Of a stretch of 64,000 nt of DNA, positions 34,991-45,231 are shown piece after piece (position 1 is the first letter of the stretch; each line of letters opens with the position of its first letter). Under the pieces are notes generated by a model. The model was given only the letters and a program-made list of their open reading frames with translations. It ran no database searches and had not been told where the DNA came from. The stretch covers positions 5,344,501-5,408,500 of the forward strand of contig OY783200.1 in assembly GCA_963678675.1 (NCBI GenBank), given 5' to 3'. Source of the DNA: Xiphydria camelus. Lineage: Eukaryota > Arthropoda > Insecta > Hymenoptera > Xiphydriidae. Made by a program: the position numbers and the translations under genes.

Positions 34991-36500
34991 ATCACAATCG
35001 GAAGCGAGCAGAATTCCGCAGGGAAGTTATACAAATCGACATCGCAGCTGGCACTTTGGCAGAGCTCGGCTCCATTAGACGCGGTATTTGGCACGTTCCG
35101 CGACCGACGTCACAGTAATTACCAAGCGCACGAGAAAAAACGGACGCTTAGACCGAGCAACCCTCGACACGGGTGCCAAAATTTCCTTCCGCCGTCGAAA
35201 ATGCGACGATCTCAGCGCGACTTATTTTTCGCGCGCGCCGGTAGAGTAGAGGCACCGAGGCCGCGTGGCGAGTCTCGGCAGCTGATCGGAGGCGGGCGAT
35301 ACCGAGCGCTGGCCCTTTAAACCCGCGCCACGTGAAACCTCGCTGCGCCGGGCCCTTTAAACGCGGGATTAAAGGGCCCATGGCGCGCGTTTCCCGCAGC
35401 GTGAGGGAAGGGGGCGACGGAGCGGAGGCCACTCTCCGACCACTCCCCCCGCGCGTGGGAATTTTGACAGCTCCGAATGCACGTGACGGAACGAGAGCGG
35501 CGCACCGGCGGATAGAGAACACCTGGCGGAAAAACGACACTTGGCAGCGGCACGTCGCACGTACTCGTGACTCGCGTGGCACTTCGCGTCACGTTGCCGC
35601 ACGCGACTCTCTCCTCTCGACACACGCACACACTCTTTCTCTCTCTCTCTCTCTCTCTCTCCATCTCGCGAGAAAGCGCGAGACCGTCGTAACACGGGGA
35701 AAGAGGGACGCGACATCCGAGAGGAAATAAAAAAATAGTTTTGCCCCCCTCTCTCTCCTTTTCTCTCTCTCTCTCTCTCTCTCTAGGAGCTCAGACATTT
35801 GTTTACTAGGCCGCTGCGTGTGCAGCAGCGCTCTCTCGTCGACGACCATTTCACGAGAGAGAGAGAGAAAAAGAGAGAGAGAGCGCCACGGCACTCGCGA
35901 AATTCGCGGGGTCCGGGAGGGCCGCGGCGCGTCACGTATATCGCGGGGCATCGCGCGGCGCTCGACTTACGGTGCTGACCACGGACGGGCGGCTCCCACT
36001 GAAATCGTCACCAAACGAGCCAAAAAACGCGCACGCGAAACGAACCACCGCGCACAGCATCCACACATTCCACCATAGGGAATCTGCGCGACCGCGCCAC
36101 CGCCGAGATCAAATCACGTCCGCGAGGGAAAGTAGTGCGGCCGCGCGAGCTCTCCTCTCCTTTCTCTCTCTCTTTCCCTCCCACCGGAGTTTCCTCTCGA
36201 AAAGCCCAAACCCAGCGCCGAAGCGTCGGCCGAGCTTTCGACCGCGCGGGAGAAGGGCGCGTGTATCATCGCGCGGTAGACGAAAAATCGGGGGAAGAGC
36301 CGGGAAAACGCGGAGATGTCGAGTGTTTTTGTCCGAGAGCGAGGCTCGCCGAGCGGAATCGCGGGAACCGATGGCGCACGGGAAGTAAAACGCGGGTTAT
36401 CGCGCGCGTTATCATCGCTTCGATCGAATTCGAATCCTCCGCCGACTTACCGACGCAGCGCGCGCGCGCGCGTGCCATGGTATCTTACCGACGGGTAACA
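34991..36500. other. CpG-rich block with CT/GA runs
   Basis: A large GC-rich block. It holds (CT)n near 35636-35661 and 35764-35784, a (GA)n run near 35857-35882, and a (CG)n run at 36460-36473. Frames of 115-178 codons occur on both strands and overlap each other. No domain is seen. Such a block near a possible first exon (38135) could be promoter-like. Confidence 0.35.
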
Positions 36501-36519
36501 GTAGGTACTGATGAAAACG

Positions 36520-37210
36520 TTTCTCTGACATAATTCCGAAACATTTTCGGATTTTTTGTAGTAATTGCACCATTTTCAGAAATGTATATATAATAATAAT
36601 AATATTTTTCATATAACAACAACAAGAACAATAAGAATAATAAATAATTAAATGTATTACTGTTTAAAAAATTAATATTTAGTGATAATAACTAATAATT
36701 AAAAATATCAATATTTTTTTAATGAAATCTGACGAATTCTGAAAAACTTCTGACCGACTAAAATTCGATCATTTTTTGAAAATTTATAATTTCTATAAAA
36801 ATACATACAGAAATTTTCTGAATTTTTCAAAAATTTTGTACAATTTAACAGACGGTTCCAGACTTTTGTCAATGTCTATTAGACTTTTTCAAAATAGCTT
36901 TTGTGTACGAAAGAAAAATGGATAATTTTGAACCTTTCTCTAACTCCCTGAAAATGTCTGAAAATGTTTCAATTACTACAGAAAATCCGAAAGTCAGTGT
37001 TTCAGAAATTTGCCTAAAAAATTTTTCAGAAATGTTTTTATGCTTGAAGGAAAAATGGATATTTTCGGATATTTCTCTTGCTTTCTCTAACAAATTATAT
37101 TTCCTTGAAAATGTTCCAATTATTACGGAAATTCAGAGAAAAGTTGAAATATCTCAGTTTTGTAGAAATTTATCAAACAAATTTTTCCTTCAGGAAATTA
37201 AATGAAGTTT
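36520..37210. repeat. Degenerate AT-rich repeat shared with 43395-44330 and the window end
   Basis: Rich in variants of cagaaatt, gaaaatgtct and tgtagtaatt. The segment caatgtctattagacttttt recurs as cagtgttcattaggcttttt near 44081. Frames such as 36869-37093 (minus) and 43705-43986 (minus) look alike because of this shared sequence. Confidence 0.45.
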
Positions 37211-37439
37211 CCGGACACGAAGGGGAGAATAATCGATCGATCGGATCTGACGATCAAGGTATCGCGTTATCCATAGAGATGCGACGATAGTCGTCACTGC
37301 CAAAGCTATTCGATTATTCTTGGCATGTCGATAGAGCCGCCAATTTATTGTCAGGGTTGACGACACTCTCCGTTACTTTTGTAACGAAAATGCGGTAAAA
37401 ACTGAAATGTAACCAGATTGTCTTGCTCTTTTAACTGTA

Positions 37440-37807
37440 CTGTAAACAAGAAGTGCATTAAATTTAATACAATTATATGTAAAGCTTTTATCCAACACGT
37501 GATTATGAAAATTAATATACTCCGACATGAAATTTCTAAGGACAATTTCATAGGAAAATATATTATCAATACTCATAATTACGGAGCATGTTAATTTTCA
37601 TAATCACGTACTGGAGGAAAAGCTTTACATAAAATCATATTAAAAACACGTGATTATGAAAATTAACATACTCTGATATGAAATTTATAAGGGCAATTTT
37701 ATAGGAAAATATATCAATATCCATAACTACGGGGTATATTAGTTTTCATAATCACGTGTCGGAAAAAAGCCTTATATAAAAGTATATTAAAAGTACAAAT
37801 TTGTTTA
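37440..37807. repeat. Compound miniature element, family M1
   Basis: Two overlapping M1 units sharing gtgattatgaaaattaatat and ggaaaatatatcaatat motifs, with a terminal aagtatattaaaagtacaaa. Same family as 770-1320. Confidence 0.65.
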
Positions 37808-37959
37808 GGTGTTACCAAAAAATGACCACATCATGACCAAATTTTTTAGTCACGTTGGATACGCTAGGAATCTGCCGAAAAACCTCATTTTTCAAAGAGA
37901 ACGAAACAACGAAGTTCCTTCGAGAAACAAAGCTAAAAATTCGCAAGAACAAGCGTCAA

Positions 37960-39060
37960 AGAAAATCCATCACCTCGTCCCTCCACTCAGCCAAATACGA
38001 ATTCCGCGCGAAGGAAATTCCCGCGAAATCGCGAGAACAAAAGCGCGCGAGGTCTCGACTCTCGTCCCTTCGACCGCCGCGACACGAGAGCGCGCTGCGC
38101 GTAGCCGCCGGAAGTGGCGTCATTCCATCGCAATATGGCAGACACCAGACAACGTAAACAGAGTGACGAGCACGGCGAAGGCGCGTACGAGGGTGAGTCG
38201 AGCGATCAGTCCCAGCGTCCGACGGCGCCGTCGGAAGCCCGTCCAACGAGTGCAGCGACGTCAGTGAACTCGTGCGCGATTCGTCGCGAATCGACGAAGT
38301 ACAGCGCGGAGATCCGCGAGTGCCGACCGCGGGAGGGGGGTCCCCGCGGTTTTCCCGACGTTCCATCGCGACTGGAACCCGATCCCGAGTCGCTCTCGCG
38401 ATTCGGAGGACCGGAGAACCGTTCGATCTCGGAGAACGGTCGCGAGAACCTCCGAGTGAGTCGGTACAGCTGATGCGTCGTCGCGCTGGAGTCCACCAGC
38501 TGTGCTCCGCGTATGTACCGTGCGCTGCTGCCCCGTCATCGTCTATGGAGTTGACGGCTGCACAAGTGCGCGCGTTTGCCTCGTAGAGAAAGAAAAAAAA
38601 AGAGAGAGAGGGAGTCGCACGTTTAAAGAGTTTTGAAGTGAGAGCCGGGGAAATTCAACCTGCAAAAGACTGTATATTTAAAACAATAAATCGCGCGGCG
38701 ATCGAATTGAATGACCTCTCACACGGAGCCTTCGTGCTGCTGTACCGCGACGTGAGACGGTGGACTATAAATAGCGCGTTACGCTCCGTACGCGTGTAAT
38801 GTTAACACTACGTGGGAATTATATACCATATCATACGTGAGATTTCTGTCACACGATGACGTATCGCGGAGCGTGGCCTTCGATGGTGGCGACATCTCGC
38901 CGCTGCGCGATGAGTCGTGCGAGGCGAAGAGGGAACTTTGACACTGGACGAACGGTCGACGCGGGTATTTTCTACCGCGTAATGTTTTTGCGCTCGCTCG
39001 CGGCGCCCGGTGATTATTCGTATCCAGTTAAACATTTCTGATTCACGGCGTGCGTCAGTT
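37960..39060. other. CpG-rich block around a candidate first exon
   Basis: A GC-rich block containing many overlapping frames. The only feature with gene-like signals is the short ATG exon at 38135-38192. The rest would be its 5' leader and first intron if that exon is real. Confidence 0.35.
38135..38192 (+). CDS. Candidate short first coding exon (possible alternative atlastin start)
   Basis: ATG with a favourable context (A at -3, G at +4) opens 19 codons (MADTRQRKQSDEHGEGAYE) plus one base. A strong splice donor, GTGAGT, follows at 38193-38198. The exon sits in a CpG-rich block, as a first exon often does. It ends in the phase with one leftover base, which is exactly what the atlastin core exon at 47021 needs; joined, that base completes an aspartate codon and the frame stays open into the core. 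Atlastin is the next recognisable plus-strand gene, but 8.8 kb away, so the exon may instead belong to another gene. The peptide is not one I recognise. Confidence 0.35.
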
Positions 39061-39111
39061 AGAGCTGCTTTAAGTTTTCTTAACTTTGACGGCGAGTTGA
39101 GGGAAGTCTTT

Positions 39112-39768
39112 TGTTGCACGTGTAAATTGCAAATGATACATCAAATTTAGATCATGACGTGATCAAAATATATTTAAGATAACGAATTTATACGCAACAT
39201 TTTTAACTTATCGAATCGTGGTAATTTCTAAAATTTACTTATTATTTTCGAAACATAATTTCATCATTCAATTATAAAAATAACAGTGTCAGTTGACAAA
39301 TTTATGGAAAATTTAACTTATCGAATCGCAGTAATTTCTCAAATTTACTTATTATTTTCGAAACATAATTCTATCATTCAATTACAAAAATAACAGTGTG
39401 AATTGGCACTTAGAAATTACTGCGATTTGATAAGTTAAATTTTGCGTAAATTTGTTACCTTAATTATATCAATTGTCATTGTTATTTTCGTAATTGAATG
39501 ATGAAATTACGTTTCGAAAATAATAAGTACCTAAGCCTTAGAAATTACTGCGACTCCATAAGTTAAATTTTGCCTAAATCTGTCAATTGAGACTGTTATT
39601 TTTGTAATCGAATGATGAAATTATGTTTCCAACTAATAAGTAAATTTTAGAAATGACATGCGATTCGATAAGTTAAATTATGCGTAAGTTTGTCAACTCA
39701 ATTATAGGTATTTTGAACATGGCATATGATCTAAACTTGATGTACCATTTGCAATTTACGCACAAACA
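39112..39768. repeat. Fold-back element, about 650 bp
   Basis: The outer ends gtgtaaattgcaaatgatac and gtaccatttgcaatttacgcac are inverted. Each arm contains two direct copies of a module (aacttatcgaatcg(t/c)(g/a)gtaatttct ... cgaaacataatt...atcattcaatta). Left-arm modules are near 39211-39280 and 39311-39385; the inverted ones are near 39405-39530 and 39535-39660. The whole folds into a long imperfect hairpin. No coding frame. Confidence 0.7.
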
Positions 39769-39789
39769 ACAGAGAATATTGGTTAATGT

Positions 39790-41360
39790 CGTTAGGATAT
39801 TCGAAAATATCTGAAAATATTCAGAATGTCTATACCATATTGCTAGTATATATATTTGTGATCAAATATTAAGCAGAAAATATTCGTGAATATTTCAGAT
39901 GTTCTTTGAATATTCCCGAATATTCCCTATTTGATATCCGATCAGATGATCGCAAATATACTAGCGATATCGTATGGATACAATTTTACTTCCATCGTGA
40001 ATGATATTCTCATAGACCCGCTTTCAATGAACGATTTTTAGTATCTGTGAGATCAGTAGGAATAATAAATTTGACTAATCCCACGAATCCTAAGTCTTGT
40101 AAATTGAAGGGGGGCTGATGACAATAATTATTATGTCCTTTGCAGTAGCAAGCATTGTGAAACACAGTTTCGCCATTCTTTCTTCCAGGCTCCGATTAGT
40201 AATTGATCGAATATAACAGAATAATATTATCCGTAGGTGTGTAATAAAACGCAGTGGTCGCTTGCAGTAGATACCGATCCCACATATCTGTAGAATATTT
40301 TTAAAATATTGCTAAAATATCCGTAGAATATTCGAGTGATGTTTATACAATGTTTATTTCACGTACAAGTGACCATTCAGATATCTCGAAAATATGTTAT
40401 GGACATCGTCTGAATATAGACAGATATCTCACAGATACCTAATATCTGTACTCGAATATTCATGAAATATTTGTAAGATATAATTTTGCTGTCTGGGAAA
40501 GGACTTATGAAACGCACACAGTTGCTACACGCCGTGATTTCAATAGGTTTTTATAAACTTGCTGCAAAATTTATATCATATGTCTGGCTGGGTACCGGTT
40601 GGTGCCTACTGGCAATAAGGAGATTGATTGCGCGATGAATCCGCGCGTTATTTTTCTAACGATCTAGTCAGGGCTTTCAGTTGGTCATTTTTTTTCGTGA
40701 TTGAGCAGTCTCTTCAAGATTGATCATTTCTTTCAGTCAAGTCATTAGAAAGTCATTTCTATTTTTAACCCTCACACGGCCCTCGGGTCTATAGGGTCAT
40801 GCCATGTCAAATCTATCACTTCTTGGAACAGACTTTCAATCACCAAAATGAATAATTGCACAGAAACCGGTGAAACAAATTTTCCATAAACATTATTGAT
40901 TGGAAAATGTGGTCTCTTGCAATTGGAGAAAAACTGGCTCCAACGAACTAGAAATCAGAATTCCCTGTTGACTTCGAAGCCCACTTAGGTTTCGTCCTTT
41001 GATCAGTTAAATAATTGCACGATATCTCCCCGCTGCTGAAACACTACAACAACTCATATGTGTGAATTCTCAGTGTTGCGATGGTCATACAATCAGAGAG
41101 TGCTCGGATTCTGTAACTCGATATGATGCATAACAAGCAGTTTGTATTGCGCGTATTTCTTGTAGAGTGAGAAATAATTTTAATGTGCTCTCTCAAGAAG
41201 ATTAATTATTTCAATTACAAATCTTAAATATTTTCTCTTTCAATATTATTTCCTCAAAACTTCACCGAATTTATTATAAAATCCATTAGACTGCTTTTTC
41301 CCATCCCTCCGTATGAAGGGAGATTGGTCATTTTTTGATCATTTTCTTTAAATCATTAAA
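39790..41360. other. AT-rich spacer with degenerate atattc/gaatat repeats
   Basis: Bases 39790-40480 carry many variants of gaatattc and aaatatctga, like the stretch at 56240-56910. From 40490 to 41360 I see nothing structured and no gene. Confidence 0.35.
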
Positions 41361-41368
41361 ACCTACTA

Positions 41369-41910
41369 TAGTAAAATCCGCTTAATACGATCTTGGTTAA
41401 TACATTTTCCCGTATTATACGTTTTTTTGCTGGTTCCTACACAATTCAAATCTTATTTTCTATACAAAATATGCCGCACAATAAGCTCTTCATTCCCACT
41501 TATAACGCTCTCTTGATAATTGATGATGTCGTGTCTCTATAAACTACACTCAGCAATTGCGCCTATATCTATATCGCTGCATAGTATATTTATTCCATTT
41601 TCGCATCCGATGATGCCTTTCAAAAGTTAAGCTCGGTCGAAAACTCTATACTGGGTCAAGCGTCCCAAAATTTACATCAAAAGAAGAGTACTTTCTTTTC
41701 AAAGAACTGAAAAACTGTTTTCGATTAATCTGTGCGTAATTGATTTGTATTGATCTTAAATATGTGTGCATCTATCCTTTAATACACATGTATAAGCATT
41801 CGTACTTGCGTAGGTATTTTTTTGTTTTCGTATGGCTTTTAGGACTTCCCGCCTAAGAGCCGATTTTATGCAGGTCCTCTTGAAAATCGTAATAAGCAGA
41901 TTTTACCGTA
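41369..41910. repeat. pogo/Tigger-like miniature element
   Basis: The left end tagtaaaatccgcttaatac and the right end taataagcagattttaccgta are inverted. Next to the left end, cgtattatacgtttttttgctggttcc resembles the subterminal region of pogo/Tigger-type elements. Assignment rests on that resemblance only. No transposase. Confidence 0.5.
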
Positions 41911-41929
41911 TTTTTTAACATCTCACCCC

Positions 41930-43380
41930 GGGTGGGAGTCCTGTCTATTTTACGCAAGCGAGCGTTACATCGGAACGAATAGTCTCAAAGGACATATCCA
42001 AAACTATCCGAAAATCTTGATAACATTTCCCACGTAGGTCAATGGGCTTTGATCGCAGCGCGAATTAATCGAACCAGAAAACCTCGCTCTCCTCTATCCG
42101 TCCTCGAAAGTTGGCAGTCATGCGCGAAAATAATCGAGAGAAATCCTCCTCGTCACAATGCGTACCACTGTGTCGAGATGCGACGAATTGCAAGAAACGG
42201 ATTGTAAATGAGACGCCCGCGACCGCGGTCCAGGAAGTCAAGGTAAAGCGAAAGAAAGAAGGCGACGAGAATATCCTTCGAACGCGACTTAGGTCAACCG
42301 TGTCATTCTCCCACTGCGTCGATGAGCGAGACGAGCGTCATTCGGAGAGACCTGCGTGTTTTATAACGCATTACGACCACCTACACTGTTTACCTCTGAA
42401 CGAAATATCGTATTCGAGATTTGCATCTCCGTCGGATCTCCGAGAGATCGGCGGAGTGCTTCCCAAATCCGACGGATCGTCAAAAAACGGAAACGAAACG
42501 CTCGACGTTCGTTCCACCCTCCTTCCGTCCCGTCAAACCCCCGAAAACGAAGCGCCCTTGTTCCGCGTCCACTCGTCGCGATGATTACGCAATTACCATT
42601 TTCTAAGCAGGCCTCTCGCAGGATGCGGGAGGACCGACGCGGAGGACGTAACGAACGGAAGGCGCGGGGACGAGGGTGAGCGATACGCTCGCACGACGCG
42701 AGAGGAGGGTGGTGTACAATTTATTCAGACCGGTAATTAGAGTGGCCCGGAGGGCGGGAGTGCGGCTGCAGAGGGAACGAGGGACGCGGAAGAGACGAGT
42801 ATTCCATTTCACTTTCTCTCTCCTCCCCTGCCCCGAGACCTGATCTAATTTCCGGAATTAAAAATATCAAAGGGAAAAAAAAATATTCGTCCGTGAACAA
42901 AGCCGGCAGGCGCCACCCCTCTCGTCTCCCGATAAAATTGGCGCCGATTCGACGGGGTCGCCAAAATATCTCGAGGGAGGGAGAGGAAGGGTCAACGTTA
43001 TCTGAATAAACTCCAACGCGCCAGGTGCCTCGCGGATGAGATTAACGACGCGGAGTGACGCTCTGGAAAGAGAGGAGCGCGATACACATAATTCCGAGGG
43101 CGCGGGGACGCCACCGCTCTTGCGATAAACCAGCCCGCGTTCGCCGTGAAATATTTGCCCGGCTCCGCGAGCGCGGGATAGTTTCTTAAATAAATAACGC
43201 GACCATCGCGCGTCGCGGGGATCGTCGCCGTGGCGAAGTTTTCCCACGGGAGATTGCACCGCGAATTAACTTCGCTGCGGTCCCCCCTCGCGCCCTCGAG
43301 GAACGTCGAGTCGCAAATCGTCCTGGTTGGAAGGAGCGATCAGATGTGACCGATGGAACTCCTGGTGGAAATGTAGTAGA
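41930..43380. other. CpG-rich block, no supported gene
   Basis: A GC-rich block. The 157-codon frame ending at 42584 would start at ATG 42120, opens MRENNREKSSSS, and matches nothing I know. Neighbouring frames on the same strand overlap it. I list it as unsupported. Confidence 0.3.
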
Positions 43381-44520
43381 CAGATTTTGTTAGAATAGTA
43401 AGATATGAATTCTTATACAATTTATGTGTGTGAAGATTCAAAAGAATATGAAAAATTCTATACGAATTGTGATGACAAATCTTGACAAATTCTATCAGTT
43501 TATGGCGATTTTCATACACATTTTTTCACAGAATCTATTTTTACGAGAAATTAAATACACGGAGTTTAGCAAAATGCAAAGAAGAAATTCACTGACTTTT
43601 TTCCAGCTTTACCAGAATTCCCTGACCGCAGGGCCTCGTGAAAATCTATCTAATTTTATGAGAACCCGGGAAAAAATGTTTATATACATGTATTTCGGAT
43701 CCAATTATATCCAATTATATATGGTGGTGGTGTACCCTGGTGGAAAAATTTCTCTAACAAATTCCTGAAAAACTGAGATATTTCTACTTTTTCCTGTGTT
43801 TCTGTAGTAATTTGAGCATTTTTCAGACACTTTCAGGGAAGTATCAGAATTCATCAGAGAAATGTCCAAAAATATCCATTTTTTTCGTGCGTAAAAACTT
43901 CTAAAAAATACTGATAAACTCAGACAGATATCTGACAAAATTCGGAGAAATTCTAAAATGTATGACAAATTCTGAAATTCGATCATTTCTTGAAAACTTA
44001 CAATTTCTGTAAAGATACATAGACATTTTCAGAACTTTTCAGAAATTTTACAGAATTTTACAGATTTATCAAGATATTTGTCAGTGTTCATTAGGCTTTT
44101 TCAAAAAAGAATTTATGTATGAGAGAAAAATTGATATTGTACATTTCCCTGACTCTTGGAAAAATTCTGACAAATTCTGATACTTCCTCGAAGATATTTA
44201 AAAATGTTCCACGTACTACAGGAAGTCAGAATTGTTCAGAAATTTGTTAAAGAACTGTTTCCATCAGAATATATAAACATTTCCCCCCGGAGATTAATTA
44301 GAAATTCTCAAATACCGTTAAACTTTTTCAAACATTTCTAATATAATTTATGAACAATTGCAAGAAATTCGTTTCACAAAAAAAATGCAAATTATGTCAA
44401 ATATCGACAGACTATCGAATTAATATCATCAAAATATGACCGACTTTCAACGCGAACGATAATTTTCTTCAAAATTTTCCAAAATCAAACACCCGATTTT
44501 AACAAAATCTGAAATTAGGT
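43381..44520. repeat. AT-rich degenerate repeat region
   Basis: Dense in ttctgaca, cagaaatttt and aaattctga variants on both strands, similar to 36520-37210 and 63690-64000. The two small frames at 43424-43768 and 43705-43986 overlap on opposite strands and are repeat-derived. Confidence 0.4.
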
Positions 44521-44539
44521 ATCACGCCTCATTTTCACC

Positions 44540-45125
44540 AGGGCCTCGAGAATTCCTTCGCACAGCTATATCTCGCGAAGCGTAAAAATATCGTCCGACG
44601 AGACGCTCTCCTCGGCACGCGTTGCTCGTCGCTCGGAAGCTCCTTGGGGAATTTTGCTCGACATTCCCGGAGTTCGTTCCGATCGAGGGTGTCTTCGAAT
44701 CTGAAAGCATTTCGAGTTGCCGGAGAAAAAATGAAGCCACGAAGGCGAATCATCGAAACGATCCGACCGAGCGATCGCAGCTTCCAAAATCTAGTCTGGA
44801 GTACACGCAACTGCCGCATCCTTCGAATCGTCTCCGAGATTTCCACGAAATCATTCCCTCGCGCACGCGGAGGGAGAGCCTGCTATCGTCGCTGCCAACT
44901 CTCTCCTCTCCCTCTCTCTCTCTCTCTCCGGCGTCGACCACCAACCGAGATATTTCTAGTAGTTGGCGCGTCGTCGGCTCGGACCGCGAGCGGGGGCTTT
45001 GGAGAGACCCCGAGGCCTCGCGTCCGCGAGAGTTCTGCCCAGGCGAAGCGGCAGTAGCAGCCGACAGTCGCGAGCCGAATCCTCGTTTCGCGAATGTGCA
45101 CGCCGCGGCCCGGAAGTGCTGAAGA
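44540..45125 (+). promoter_or_regulatory. CpG-rich region upstream of atlastin exon 1 (putative promoter and 5' UTR)
   Basis: GC-rich, with a CT run at 44903-44928, immediately upstream of the ATG at 45126. An in-frame TGA lies at 45120-45122, so the coding frame cannot extend further up. The 166-codon frame at 44622-45122 is probably untranslated leader. No TATA box is evident, and the transcription start cannot be placed. Confidence 0.4.
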
Positions 45126-45231
45126 ATGAGTGAAAAGCGCAGAGCGACGGACCGGAAGCGGCCGGAGGTGGGGCCGCGGAGGCTGGAGAAGCCGAGGAAG
45201 CCGACGACGAGGGTCGTCGAGGAGGTCCCAG
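45126..45231 (+). CDS. atl: Atlastin alternative first coding exon
   Basis: ATG (A at -3) preceded by an in-frame TGA at 45120. It encodes 35 residues, beginning [14 protein letters not shown] and rich in K, R and E. The donor is CCAG|GTGCAG; a second possible donor, GCAG|GTCGCG six bases on, keeps the same phase. One leftover base joins AC of the 47021 exon to make an aspartate codon, and the frame then reads [13 protein letters not shown] into the MGSNEN start. The basic N-terminal extension resembles in character the variable N-termini of vertebrate atlastins. No exact homologue was recalled. Confidence 0.6.
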
